A DNA stretch of 64,000 bases from Butyricicoccus pullicaecorum (GTDB lineage Bacteria; Bacillota; Clostridia; Oscillospirales; Butyricicoccaceae): the NCBI GenBank assembly GCA_018366035.1, contig JAGZIW010000008.1:1-64000 (forward strand). The letters run 5' to 3'. The notes beneath the pieces are model-generated. The model saw only the letters and a list, made by a program, of their open reading frames with translations. It was not told where the DNA came from and did not search any database. Position numbers and translations under genes: made by a program. Of this stretch, positions 1 through 8,579 are shown piece after piece (position 1 is the first letter of the stretch; every line of letters begins with the position of its first letter).

Positions 1-1
1 A

Positions 2-424
2 GCGAAAGAAAACTCCATATCAGATTATGTGATTGCTGACAGCAAAGGGGAGCCGCTGGCTGCTTCGCAGTTTCAAAGAGTGTGGCAGTATGTAGTTGTT
101 CGTTCCACCAAGCCCCGGAACTATTATAAGTATGTAAATGGGGAGAGTATCAAATATACGGTTACTCCAACGCTGGGCATGACCCAGAAGAATCAACCCA
201 AAATCAAATATACGCTGGACTTCGATGTGACACCCCATCAGCTACGGCACACTTACATCACCAATCTTCTCTATGCGGGTGTCGATCCAAAGACAGTGCA
301 ATACCTTGCCGGACACGAAAACAGCAAAACAACTATGGACATCTATGCAAAAGTGAAGTACAATAAACCAGAGGAGCTGTTTGGGGTAGTAAATGGTGCG
401 TTTCATCAGGCTATCGCTGAATGA
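2..424 (+). CDS. Tyrosine recombinase/integrase, C-terminal part (5' truncated by window edge)
   Basis: The frame is open to the left edge, so only the last ~140 residues of the catalytic domain are present. Visible active-site elements of the phage-integrase family are the Arg in HQLRHTY, the His in AGHENS and the nucleophile Tyr in MDIYAKV, in the right order and spacing. The family cuts and rejoins DNA at att sites for integration and excision of conjugative elements or prophages. It ends 432 bases before a two-component regulator; no second recombinase or relaxase is in view. I infer that it marks one end of an integrated element. Its direction of extension cannot be judged from this window. 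Confidence 0.9.
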   Translation, partial: AKENSISDYVIADSKGEPLAASQFQRVWQYVVVRSTKPRNYYKYVNGESIKYTVTPTLGMTQKNQPKIKYTLDFDVTPHQLRHTYITNLLYAGVDPKTVQYLAGHENSKTTMDIYAKVKYNKPEELFGVVNGAFHQAIAE

Positions 425-858
425 AAAAGGGTCGTTTTTTATGGTCCGCACACCGGATAACTGAGAAGCAGAAAGCCGGAAAAGCCCGGAATATCAAGGG
501 AAAACAGCTCAAAAACTCGCGCAATACGGTCTCAAGGCAGCTCGTCGTGCTCCGCAGTTCAGCAAGAGATAATCTGCTGGCGGGACCCTATCAAAAGGTT
601 TACAAAAGCCCAGAAAACAAGGTTTTCAGGTTACAAGGAAGTATATTTTTCAATTTGGCGGTATAGCCCCATTCAAGGGCTATGCCGCCTTTTCCTGTTT
701 ATTGGATTCTTTCTGTTCCGTCTGCGGGTCAGTCGGCAAATGGATTTCTCCCACGAAGTGAAAGACACTATTCACTTTACAAAGGAGTTTGCATATATGA
801 GCAAACTACACGTGAATCACAAATTGCTGTGGTATGCTTGTTTAAAAGGAGGATAGCT
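425..858. other. Non-coding gap after the integrase; possible element end
   Basis: This 434-base stretch contains no convincing gene. It holds a terminator at 657-693 and the ribosome site of the following response regulator (AAGGAGG, 846-852). Gaps just beyond an integrase gene often contain the attachment site, but I cannot recognise a core repeat because the other end of the element is not in the window. Confidence 0.4.
657..693 (+). terminator. Intrinsic terminator
   Basis: A 13-bp stem (657-669 with 677-689, one G-T wobble) around a 7-base loop is followed by TTTT. It lies downstream of the integrase and upstream of the response regulator, separating the two transcription units. Confidence 0.7.
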
Positions 859-1536
859 ATGCAAAAAATTTTAATTGTTGAGGACGATTGGGATATCCAA
901 GACCTTTTGAAAAATTTTTTACAAGAAGTTGGCTATGAAACTTCGATTGCCCGTGACGGAATGGAAGCTATTTCGCTGTTTTCTTCTGCTCGCTTTGATT
1001 TGATTCTGTTGGACATCATGCTGCCTAAAATTGATGGGTTTACAGTATGTGAGTTGATCCGCAGACACTCACAAGTTCCCATTATCATGCTCACTGCCTT
1101 AAATGGGGAGGAAGAACAAATTAAAGGATTGGATTTGCAAGTAGATGATTATATTACAAAACCATTTTCCATGCCAATTTTGATCCGTAAAATCGCTGCA
1201 GTTCTACGGCGGAGTACGATGATTCCAGATCAGGAACATCAAACAATATCCTATAAAAACTTGATTCTGGATTTAGACAGCTACTCCGCTTCTGTAAATG
1301 GAGAATCCTACGAATTGACACAGCGGGAATTTGAAGTCTTGCGGGAATTGCTTTTGAATCAAGGGCGCGTTCTTACCCGCCAAAATTTGCTGGATCGTCT
1401 TTGGAAATATGATTTTCTTGGGGACGAGCGTGTTGTCGATACTCATATTAAAAATCTAAGAAAGAAATTGGGAATCGACTTTATCCAGACGATTCGAGGG
1501 GTGGGATACAAAATTGATAAAGGAAATGAAAGGTAG
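859..1536 (+). CDS. OmpR-family response regulator
   Basis: 225 residues. The receiver domain (about 1-115) shows the acidic pocket EDD at 8-10, phospho-acceptor Asp52 in LLDIMLP and the Lys of TKPF. The C-terminal winged helix (about 130-222) has the family signature VVDTHIKNLRKKLG and ends in IRGVGYK. I chose the ATG at 859 because AAGGAGG lies 6 bases upstream and the homologous N-terminus MQKILIVEDD begins there; an upstream extension has no family similarity. It overlaps the kinase gene and forms a pair with it. Closest in style to VanR/PhoP-type regulators of envelope stress or antibiotic sensing; the target genes are unknown, though the secreted protein at 3059 is a natural candidate. 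Confidence 0.93.
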   Translation: MQKILIVEDDWDIQDLLKNFLQEVGYETSIARDGMEAISLFSSARFDLILLDIMLPKIDGFTVCELIRRHSQVPIIMLTALNGEEEQIKGLDLQVDDYITKPFSMPILIRKIAAVLRRSTMIPDQEHQTISYKNLILDLDSYSASVNGESYELTQREFEVLRELLLNQGRVLTRQNLLDRLWKYDFLGDERVVDTHIKNLRKKLGIDFIQTIRGVGYKIDKGNER

Positions 1537-2932
1537 TTTATTTGCGAAAATATTTTTCGTTACATTTTTATTGACGAGCTTTTGTTGTATGATAACATAT
1601 GGTGTTATCACATGGCTTGTTCCCAAAACTTATAGTACGACCCTTGACACGAGCTTGGATAGAGCAGTAAATTCATTCCTTGCAGAAGTTGAGCGTGTCA
1701 CTCCATTGGAAAGCGGAAAGCTCTTTGATGAATTTGTATTAAATCAGAACGGTGTGCTGATCCAGTTATTTGATTCTTCTAATAACGAAATCGAACTTCC
1801 GTCACAAAGCAGATCAGCGTTCCCTGTTTTTGTCACAAGCGGGGTAGCGATTGAAAGCGACAATCCGGCAGCCTATCGAGCAACACAAAGTTACATCTTT
1901 ACCTTTGCAGGGACGGACGGGGTTTACACCTTGATGGTTGCGGGAAGCTCACAGGAAGTTGATTTACTAAAAGATGCTTTGGGTGGAATCTTCCTCGTGC
2001 TGCTCTTTGTGGTTCTGCTGGTTGCTGTATTGGCTTCTATTGTTTATTCTCATTATGTGACCAGACCTGTTTTGTGTATCAGTGATGTATCGAAAAGAAT
2101 GGCAGAACTAGATTTTAGTTGGAAATGTAAAGAAGGCCGAACAGATGAACTTGGAACATTGGCACACAGTCTAAATGAAATGTCACAAAGGCTAAGTGCG
2201 TCTATGGCAGATTTGAAAAGTGCCAACGCGAAATTACAAGAAGACATTGAGCGCGAACGTGCGTTGGAACAGGCGCAATTAGACTTTTTTTCCGCAGTTT
2301 CTCACGAGTTGAAAACGCCTATTACCATCATCAAGGGACAGACCGAGGGCATGATCCTAAATATCGGGGATTATCAAGACCGTAACAAGTACCTGATGCG
2401 CTCGCTGGAAATCATCAATACAATGGAAATCATGGTGCAAGAAATTCTGACTGTATCCCGCATGAAATCTTCAAAAGTCGGGCTAAAAAAAGAAAGTATC
2501 CAGTTCTCGGATATGCTCAAGCAGGAGTATGCGCTGTTTGAAGATTTGATTGTCCAAAAAGGTATCGACTGGAATGAAAGTATTACCCCTGATTTGTGTG
2601 TTGTCAGTGACAAGGCGCTGCTGCAAAAAGCAATCAATAACCTTGTTTCCAATGCGATTGTCTACTCGCCAGAGGGTAGCGCCATCTATTTGACTGCTTT
2701 TGCAGAAGAAGGGGCGGTTCGGTTCTTGCTGGAAAACACAGGTGTTCATATTCCTGATTCGGAGTTTCCAAAACTGTTTGATGCCTTTTACAGGGTGGAA
2801 CATTCCCGTAACAAGAGAACCGGCGGGAGTGGTTTGGGATTATACATTGTCAAAACTATTCTGGAACAATATCAAGCGAGATACCGGATTGAAAACACAA
2901 ATAGAGGGGTCTTATTTACAATTCAATTTTAA
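1526..2932 (+). CDS. Sensor histidine kinase (partner of the 859 regulator)
   Basis: 468 residues: membrane helix near 8-30, extracytoplasmic domain to about 150, second helix about 155-178, HAMP linker, HisKA with the H-box AVSHELKTPI (His near 260), and an HATPase_c domain with N, G1 (ENTGVHIP) and G2 (GGSGLGLYIV) boxes. The start overlaps the regulator by 11 bases, giving translational coupling. ATG 1526 is preferred; a TTG at 1514 would add four residues. The gene ends directly in a strong terminator, so the pair forms its own transcription unit. Signal unknown. Confidence 0.92.
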   Translation: MKGSLFAKIFFVTFLLTSFCCMITYGVITWLVPKTYSTTLDTSLDRAVNSFLAEVERVTPLESGKLFDEFVLNQNGVLIQLFDSSNNEIELPSQSRSAFPVFVTSGVAIESDNPAAYRATQSYIFTFAGTDGVYTLMVAGSSQEVDLLKDALGGIFLVLLFVVLLVAVLASIVYSHYVTRPVLCISDVSKRMAELDFSWKCKEGRTDELGTLAHSLNEMSQRLSASMADLKSANAKLQEDIERERALEQAQLDFFSAVSHELKTPITIIKGQTEGMILNIGDYQDRNKYLMRSLEIINTMEIMVQEILTVSRMKSSKVGLKKESIQFSDMLKQEYALFEDLIVQKGIDWNESITPDLCVVSDKALLQKAINNLVSNAIVYSPEGSAIYLTAFAEEGAVRFLLENTGVHIPDSEFPKLFDAFYRVEHSRNKRTGGSGLGLYIVKTILEQYQARYRIENTNRGVLFTIQF

Positions 2933-2967
2933 ATATGAGGCGGTGATAAGCACCGCCTCATATTTTT
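2931..2967 (+). terminator. Intrinsic terminator of the first two-component operon
   Basis: A perfect 15-bp stem (2931-2945 with 2951-2965), loop ATAAG, then a T-run. It starts at the kinase stop codon and separates the kinase from the secreted protein gene. Confidence 0.9.
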
Positions 2968-3058
2968 GCAACTACATCTAAAAAACATATTCGATACAAT
3001 GGCAGCCCAAAAAGTTTTGGTAACATAAAAGTACTAACAGAAAGGAGTTGCTTCCAAT

Positions 3059-3868
3059 ATGAAGAAACGCAATCTTAAAGTTCTCGCACTCATTATAGCA
3101 CTGTGCGTATCAGCGGCGTTGATGAGTGCAGTCAACGCTGCGGCTGCACAAGAGTCTAACAAGCAAACAACGACCAATTTAACACTCATGGAACAGGCCC
3201 ATAACAGCGGCGATACTTTTTCCTCAAATTCTGCCTCTACGGCAGAGGCCTATGAAAGCGACGAAGCGGTTTCCACAGGGGAGCAGGCCAAGGCGGAGGA
3301 AACTCGCCGTGCAGAAATCGCAGAGCAGTATTCCATTTATGAACCATATGGCATGACCTATGATAAGGAGAAAGACCGCTTCTTTTATAACGGACAGATG
3401 GTGCGTTACTTCAAAGATCAGATCGGTACAGAGAACACAAACTCATTCTTCTTTGAAGATGGTGTCGTAGATGTAGAGCCGATGAAAGACACCAATGGCA
3501 CTCTGACAGGGTTGAAGCTGTCCTCGGATATCGATTTCAGAGCAAGAACGGAAAAAGAAATCAAAGCAGAATTTGACGCGGTTGGCATGGCCGAGAATAG
3601 CGGTAGTTTTGAAATGGGCGATCCGAACGAGCGTGATGATAGTTTAGACGCCTACACCGCATTTGGCGTTTCCTATGACCAATCTACTCAAAAATGGATA
3701 TATGATGGAAAAATCATTCATATTCTCTATGATGCAGACCACAACACCTACTGCTGCGGCAGTAGCGCAAGCGATGCTGTTAATCTCAAAGTGATTCGAG
3801 ACAAGAGCGGTAACATTGAAAAGCTGATGGAAGCAGAGGTACAAGAATTGGAGCAGTATGTGAAATAA
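3059..3868 (+). CDS. Secreted protein with two repeats of a YxxYG(M/V)xYD-type domain
   Basis: 269 residues. A clear signal peptide (Lys-Arg-Asn-rich start, hydrophobic core, ANA/AAAA cleavage region near 27-31) is followed by a Ser/Thr/Glu-rich linker and two similar units. One is around 95-120 (EPYGMTYDKEKDRFFYNGQ), the other around 200-220 (TAFGVSYDQSTQKWIYDGK). Both carry a 'Tyr-Asn/Asp-Gly' turn as seen in the extracellular tails of M56/BlaR-type proteins of clostridia; that likeness is from memory. AAAGGAG sits 11 bases before the ATG. Preceded by a terminator, it has its own promoter, but its position next to a two-component pair suggests it is a target or ligand-sensing partner. Confidence 0.75.
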   Translation: MKKRNLKVLALIIALCVSAALMSAVNAAAAQESNKQTTTNLTLMEQAHNSGDTFSSNSASTAEAYESDEAVSTGEQAKAEETRRAEIAEQYSIYEPYGMTYDKEKDRFFYNGQMVRYFKDQIGTENTNSFFFEDGVVDVEPMKDTNGTLTGLKLSSDIDFRARTEKEIKAEFDAVGMAENSGSFEMGDPNERDDSLDAYTAFGVSYDQSTQKWIYDGKIIHILYDADHNTYCCGSSASDAVNLKVIRDKSGNIEKLMEAEVQELEQYVK

Positions 3869-3921
3869 ACTCCAGAACTGCTGGGTAACAGCAAGGGAAA
3901 AAGCCGTCGTAGTCCTTTGAC

Positions 3922-4143
3922 ATGCCCATTGCAGAATCAATGAAAGGACTTATTGACTTACAAAAGGAAAAGACTTTTTGCAATACTTATAAGAATGAGG
4001 TAGTCTACGAGGGTGATCAGCTATCCAGCATAAACTATTTAGGATTTTTATTTAATGGCGAAAACATTAGAATAAGACCACGTGCTATAATTATTACAGA
4101 ATGCATCGAAAAGTGCATACCAAAAGAAGATCAGAAAAAGTAG
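3922..4143 (+). CDS. Small hypothetical protein, possibly a gene remnant
   Basis: 73 codons at most (ATG 3922; a second ATG at 3943). No clear ribosome site precedes either start and I recognise no family. The stop codon lies two bases before a strong hairpin terminator, which suggests that this is, or was, the 3' end of a transcribed gene. It may be the surviving C-terminal piece of a longer protein. Confidence 0.3.
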   Translation: MPIAESMKGLIDLQKEKTFCNTYKNEVVYEGDQLSSINYLGFLFNGENIRIRPRAIIITECIEKCIPKEDQKK

Positions 4144-4144
4144 G

Positions 4145-4181
4145 AAGAACGCTCATGATTCTCAATCATGAGCGTTCTTTT
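4145..4181 (+). terminator. Intrinsic terminator
   Basis: A perfect 16-bp stem (4145-4160 with 4164-4179), loop CTC, followed by TTTT. It ends rightward transcription from the secreted-protein region before the convergent AraC gene. Confidence 0.85.
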
Positions 4182-4313
4182 AGCAGCACCTGTTTATCGG
4201 TCGTTAAGTTTAATTCATTTTTGATACTTCCGTATTGGCGTTCACCAAACGGTAAGCCTGAACTATTAGAATTTCAAAGACAGTTCACTACTATTTTTGA
4301 CAGAAAGTCTGGA

Positions 4314-5168
4314 TTATTGGGTTCGTGTCCCCTGCATGCTTTCGAGGTATTGTTTGCGATAGCGGATTGGGGGAAGACCAACAATTTTGGAAAAAATGGA
4401 GTTGAAATGATGAACACTGGAATATCCGACTAGCGCCGCGATTTGTGAAGCGGTAAAGTTGCTGGCAATCAGCAAATTTTGGGCTTCGCCAATGCGGCAG
4501 CGAATCATATAGTGTATGGGAGAGATGCCATTGACATTTTTAAAGATATGAGATGCATGATACGGGGATACATGCAATGCATCGCTGATGGTCTGCAAAG
4601 ATAAAGGTTCGGTAAAATGGGTGTCGATGTAATGGCGGATACGGGTGGCCAGAACCAGCTCCTCATCTTGATGAAAGGCGCGGTCATCGGGCGGAAGATT
4701 GAGCGCAAGCAGCAGAAGCGATTGCAACAAAGAGCGGCTTAAATCCTGCCGGTAGGGGAGGTCGCTTTCCATAGTGTCATAAAGCATGTGGGTTAGGGTC
4801 ACGAGTTCGGGATGGCTCTGTGCAGGGCGAACAAAGCCCATCTCTGGGGTGCACATATGTCCGAGCGGAAGCCCGACGAGCTGCAAATCGGCAATACCAA
4901 AGCAGTAGTCTGCGATTTCTCGGCTATTGACCGAAGTGATTTCGTGCAAGGTTCCCATGTTGTAAAGCAGGAAATCCCCTGGATGGATGTCATAATGATA
5001 CCCATCGACAATATAGGTGCCTAAACCCTGATAAATATAAAGCAGTTCGGTGCAGGTGTTATGATTGTGCAGCGATCGGGTGATCTTATGTTCCTGCCCT
5101 GCTTTTTTGGTGGCATAGAGCAAGCGCGGCATTTGGTTCGGTGCAAAGGAAACACAGGCAGTGGACAT
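4314..5168 (-). CDS. AraC-family transcriptional regulator
   Basis: 284 residues. The N-terminal cupin-like sensor domain (about 10-130, with HNHNTCTELLYIYQG and PGDFLLYN) binds a small ligand in this family. The C-terminal double helix-turn-helix (about 180-280) shows the expected first HTH (LSLQTISDALHVSPYHASHIFK) and second HTH (SQIAALVGYSSVHHFNSIFSK) with the closing G-P-x-x-YR motif. It is divergent from the inositol-type operon starting at 5409, sharing a 240-base intergenic region, so it most likely controls that operon. A GGGGGG ribosome site lies upstream of the ATG. Confidence 0.92.
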   Translation of the reverse strand: MSTACVSFAPNQMPRLLYATKKAGQEHKITRSLHNHNTCTELLYIYQGLGTYIVDGYHYDIHPGDFLLYNMGTLHEITSVNSREIADYCFGIADLQLVGLPLGHMCTPEMGFVRPAQSHPELVTLTHMLYDTMESDLPYRQDLSRSLLQSLLLLALNLPPDDRAFHQDEELVLATRIRHYIDTHFTEPLSLQTISDALHVSPYHASHIFKNVNGISPIHYMIRCRIGEAQNLLIASNFTASQIAALVGYSSVHHFNSIFSKIVGLPPIRYRKQYLESMQGTRTQ

Positions 5169-5303
5169 CGTTTTTACCCCCCTATTGTTCCTTCATTATA
5201 ACGCAGCATTCTGACAAACGCAAGAATCCATAAAAGATAAAAGTAAAAAAGCTTTTTTGTGCAAAATAAAGGGAGATCTCAATTCAGGAAGAGCAAGAAT
5301 CAA

Positions 5304-5332
5304 TAAACATGGGAAAGAAATCAGACTATAAT
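5304..5332 (+). promoter_or_regulatory. Candidate promoter of the inositol-type operon
   Basis: A perfect -10 box TATAAT at 5327-5332 with a weak -35 (TAAACA, 5304-5309) 17 bases upstream. A poor -35 fits a promoter needing an activator, and an AraC gene lies next to it. No operator half-sites could be assigned. Confidence 0.5.
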
Positions 5333-5408
5333 AAAAATATCGAAAAAACACAGTTATAGAGCGAATCTCCGCATTCTGCGGTGATTTCTGTGAGAAAAGG
5401 AGTTTTTT

Positions 5409-6323
5409 ATGAAAATCGCATTTGATGTAGATGTCCTTGCCAAACAAATGTCAATCAACGACTATGTACATAAGGTAGCCGACTGGGGCTATAAGTATAT
5501 TGAACAGTCCCCGCATCCGCGTATCAATCCGTTCTACAAGCATCCGTTGTTTTCTAGAGAATGTGAGGAAGAATATCGACGCGCCCTCAAGGAGACTGGC
5601 GTGGAAATTTCCTCGTTCATTGTGGTTTACCGCTGGTCGGGCCCGACCGAGGAGCAGCGCCAGCACGCGGTTGCCAACTGGAAGCGCATGATTGAAATTG
5701 CGGTCAACATGGGCGTACCGGTCATCAACACCGAATTTTCGGGCGATCCCAACCAGCAGGAGATCTGCAACGGTATGTTCTGCAAGTCTATGGAAGAACT
5801 GCTGCCCATCATCGAACGGGAAGGTCTGCGTGTGGAAATTCAGTCCCACCCGTATGACTTCTGCGAACTCAATGACGAGACCTGCGATATTGTCAAGTCC
5901 TTCCGTTCCAAGAATCTGGGTTATGTTTACTCGGCATCTCATGGCTTCTTCTATGACCAAGGCAAGGGCGACGTGCGCCGAATGCTCAAGTATGCTGGTG
6001 ACGAGCTGACCCATGTGCTGCTCGCCGACACATGGAACCAGACTAAGGACTGCCGGTATATCCTCAATCCGCCATGGCTCAACAGCCGCGGTCGTGCAGA
6101 TGTCACCATTCACCAGCACACCGCGATGGGGGAAGGCGAGGTTGACTTTGACGGCATCTTCGAGACCCTGCGTGATATGGACTTTGCGAACAAGCAGCTC
6201 AAGCCTGACGCGCCCAAAGTCGGCGGCGACAATATTATCTGCGTATCCTACTTCGGGTTCCCAGAGAAAATGGACAAGCAGGCGCCTGAAGCATTGGAAC
6301 GTATTCAGCACGAATTGCTGTAA
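5409..6323 (+). CDS. iolH: IolH-like TIM-barrel protein
   Basis: 304 residues, AP endonuclease 2/sugar-phosphate isomerase fold. I recognise the IolH family of myo-inositol catabolism from conserved blocks: HKVADWGYKYIEQSPHP near 22-38, SSFIVVYRWSGP near 66-77, a metal-site Glu region INTEFSGDPNQ, EIQSHPYDFCE and VTIHQHTAMGEGEVDFD. IolH is a conserved member of iol operons with no settled biochemical step. AAAAGGAG precedes the ATG at 5409. First gene of a four-gene operon, divergent from AraC. Base composition is visibly more G+C-rich than the 10-26 kb region. Confidence 0.85.
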   Translation: MKIAFDVDVLAKQMSINDYVHKVADWGYKYIEQSPHPRINPFYKHPLFSRECEEEYRRALKETGVEISSFIVVYRWSGPTEEQRQHAVANWKRMIEIAVNMGVPVINTEFSGDPNQQEICNGMFCKSMEELLPIIEREGLRVEIQSHPYDFCELNDETCDIVKSFRSKNLGYVYSASHGFFYDQGKGDVRRMLKYAGDELTHVLLADTWNQTKDCRYILNPPWLNSRGRADVTIHQHTAMGEGEVDFDGIFETLRDMDFANKQLKPDAPKVGGDNIICVSYFGFPEKMDKQAPEALERIQHELL

Positions 6324-6406
6324 AATAAACCACCATCTTTTTCTCTGCATACCTGCGGCCGGAATGCTTCGAACCGCAGGATTCCCTAAACATTGGAGGA
6401 AACCTT

Positions 6407-7339
6407 ATGAAAATCCAAATTTGTGGTGCGCCCTGCTGCTGGGGTGTTGATGATCCGAGAAACCCTTATCTTCCGCCTTGGACTCGGGTTCTGGAAGAAG
6501 CGGGGCAAGCCGGCTATCGGGCGATTGAACTGGGGCCATATGGTTATTTACCCATTGATGCCGATCGGGTAGCGGCCGAACTGCATAAAAACGGACTGGC
6601 TATTGTCGCCGGTACGATTTTCCACGATCTGTTGGATCCAGCCAATCAGCCGGATGTTCTGCGAGCAGTGGATGATATTTGTGCTCTTATTACCGATTCT
6701 CGTTTGCCCAGTCTGCCGGTGTTTGAAAATCAGAAATTTGCAACCCCATATATGACCGTAATGGACTGGGGGCACATGGAACGGGATTATGCAGCCGGAC
6801 ACCCCAATACCGCTCCGCGTCTGCCCGCTGCCGAATGGGAACAGTTTATGCACCATGTGCGTGCCGTGTGTGAGCGCGCCAAGCAGTGGGGTGTGAGACC
6901 GGTGATTCATCCCCATGCCGGCGGCTATATCGAGTTTGCAGATGAAATCGAAAAGGTCGTGTGGGATATCCCTTATGAGTTGGCTGGCCTGTGTCTGGAT
7001 ACCGGACACTTGTACTATTCCCATATGGATCCAGTGGAGTACTTGAAAAAATACGCTGACCGGCTGGATTATGTACATTTTAAAGACGTGAATGAAACGG
7101 TATACCGACAGGTGCTCGGTGAACACATCCGGTTTTTTGATGGCTGTGGCAAGGGTGCCATGTGTCCGATCGGCACCGGTTCTCTCGACTATCCGGCCAT
7201 CAAGCAGACGCTGGAGGAGATTGGGTACAACGGCTACATTACCATTGAGCAGGAACGAGACCCACGTAATGCAGACATGAGCCTGCGAGATGTTAAGGCC
7301 AGCGTGGATTATTTAAAGTCAGTTGGTTATCAGATTTAA
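6407..7339 (+). CDS. IolE-like sugar isomerase/dehydratase (TIM barrel)
   Basis: 310 residues with an inosose-dehydratase-like beginning (APCCWGVDDP, then GYRAIELGPYGYLP) and the metal-binding architecture of the family: Glu in IELGP, His in VIHPHAGGYIEF, the Asp-His pair in LCLDTGHLYY, the His in VHFKDVN and Glu in ITIEQERD. In iol pathways this fold removes water from 2-keto-inositol or isomerises the next intermediate. A GGAGG site precedes the start. Co-oriented with iolH (83-base gap) and the dehydrogenase (18-base gap). Substrate is inferred from context; another keto-sugar cannot be excluded. Confidence 0.82.
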   Translation: MKIQICGAPCCWGVDDPRNPYLPPWTRVLEEAGQAGYRAIELGPYGYLPIDADRVAAELHKNGLAIVAGTIFHDLLDPANQPDVLRAVDDICALITDSRLPSLPVFENQKFATPYMTVMDWGHMERDYAAGHPNTAPRLPAAEWEQFMHHVRAVCERAKQWGVRPVIHPHAGGYIEFADEIEKVVWDIPYELAGLCLDTGHLYYSHMDPVEYLKKYADRLDYVHFKDVNETVYRQVLGEHIRFFDGCGKGAMCPIGTGSLDYPAIKQTLEEIGYNGYITIEQERDPRNADMSLRDVKASVDYLKSVGYQI

Positions 7340-7357
7340 AAGCAGGAGGAAAACAGC

Positions 7358-8545
7358 ATGTATTATGGTGAAAAGAGAGTAGATCAGCCCATTCGATGGG
7401 GCATGGTCGGCGGCGGCAAGGGCAGTCAAATCGGTTATATCCATCGTTCGGCTGCGCTGCGGGATTTTAACTTTACCCTGCTTGCTGGTGCGTTCGATAT
7501 CGATCCCGCGCGGGGCAAAGCGTTTGGGGAAACCCTGCATGTGGCCTCGGAACGTTGTTATCCGGATTATAAAACCATGTTTGCCGAGGAAGCTAAACGT
7601 CCAGATGGTATTCAGGCAGTATCGATTGCAACTCCCAACGCGATGCATTATGAGGTCTGCAAAGCTGCCTTGGAAGCCGGTCTGCACGTGGTGTGTGAAA
7701 AGCCATTGTGCTTTACCTCCAAGGAAGCCGAAGAATTGGTGGCGCTGGCAGAAACGAAAAAGCGTATTGTGGGCGTGACTTATGGATATTCTGGCCATCA
7801 ACTCATCCAGCAGGCGCGCCAGATGATTCAGCATGGCGATCTGGGTGAGATTCGTGTTATCAATATGAGTTTTGCTTTTGGCGGCTACAATGTAAAGATT
7901 GAGCAGACCAATCCGGCGGCTAAGTGGCGGTTTGATCCCCAAAAAGCCGGACCGTCCTTTGCGTTGGGCGATGTAGGCACCCATCCTCTGTTCCTGATCG
8001 AAGCGATGCTGCCGGATTTACAGATTGACAATCTGATGTGCACCAAGCGTTCCTTTGTAGAGGACCGAGAATTGGAGGACAATGCGTTTGTTATCATGAA
8101 CCTCAAAGGCAGCGAACACATCCAGACGGGTGCACAGGTCTACTGTTGGGCCAGCTCAATTAACAGCGGTGCCCGACATTATCACAAGATCCGCGTGGTA
8201 GGGTCTAAGGCATCGCTCGAATGGGATGATGAACGCCCGAACCAAATGCTGTATGAGGTAGAAGGCGAACCGTCGCGTATTATTGAGCGGGGCGCAGGAT
8301 ATTTATACGACGCGGCACGGGTGGAAGACCGCATCGGCGGCGGGCATGCCGAAGGCTTGTTTGAGGCGTGGAGCAATTTGTATGCGCGGTTTGCGGTTGC
8401 AATGGAAAACGCTGACCATGCGGCCTATGGGGATTTCTGGTATCCGGATATCAAAGCCGGTGCACAGGGCATAAAATGGATTGAAAAATGCGTCGAATCC
8501 GCCGAGAAAGGTGCAATTTGGATCGACTATGACACTGCAAAATAA
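7358..8545 (+). CDS. Gfo/Idh/MocA-family dehydrogenase
   Basis: 395 residues. The N-terminal Rossmann fold (MVGGGKGSQIG near 16-26) binds NAD(P), and the diagnostic CEKPL motif near 113-117 contributes the catalytic Lys. The C-terminal alpha/beta domain contains GDVGTHPL with the conserved His. These enzymes oxidise or reduce cyclic polyols and sugars; next to IolH and IolE-like proteins the likely role is inositol (myo- or scyllo-) oxidation to a keto-inositol. AGGAGGA precedes the ATG. Operon member, 18 bases after the preceding gene and 34 before the symporter. Confidence 0.85.
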   Translation: MYYGEKRVDQPIRWGMVGGGKGSQIGYIHRSAALRDFNFTLLAGAFDIDPARGKAFGETLHVASERCYPDYKTMFAEEAKRPDGIQAVSIATPNAMHYEVCKAALEAGLHVVCEKPLCFTSKEAEELVALAETKKRIVGVTYGYSGHQLIQQARQMIQHGDLGEIRVINMSFAFGGYNVKIEQTNPAAKWRFDPQKAGPSFALGDVGTHPLFLIEAMLPDLQIDNLMCTKRSFVEDRELEDNAFVIMNLKGSEHIQTGAQVYCWASSINSGARHYHKIRVVGSKASLEWDDERPNQMLYEVEGEPSRIIERGAGYLYDAARVEDRIGGGHAEGLFEAWSNLYARFAVAMENADHAAYGDFWYPDIKAGAQGIKWIEKCVESAEKGAIWIDYDTAK

Positions 8546-8579
8546 GTGAGAAAACGAAACGAGAAAAGGGGATTTCTAT

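Noticed and set aside
421..666. 81-codon frame after the integrase
   Set aside because: No ribosome site, no family, low-complexity basic composition, and it runs into a terminator stem.
5451..6350. 299-codon minus-strand frame opposite iolH
   Set aside because: Mirror of a gene with clear IolH similarity; no ribosome site and no family of its own.
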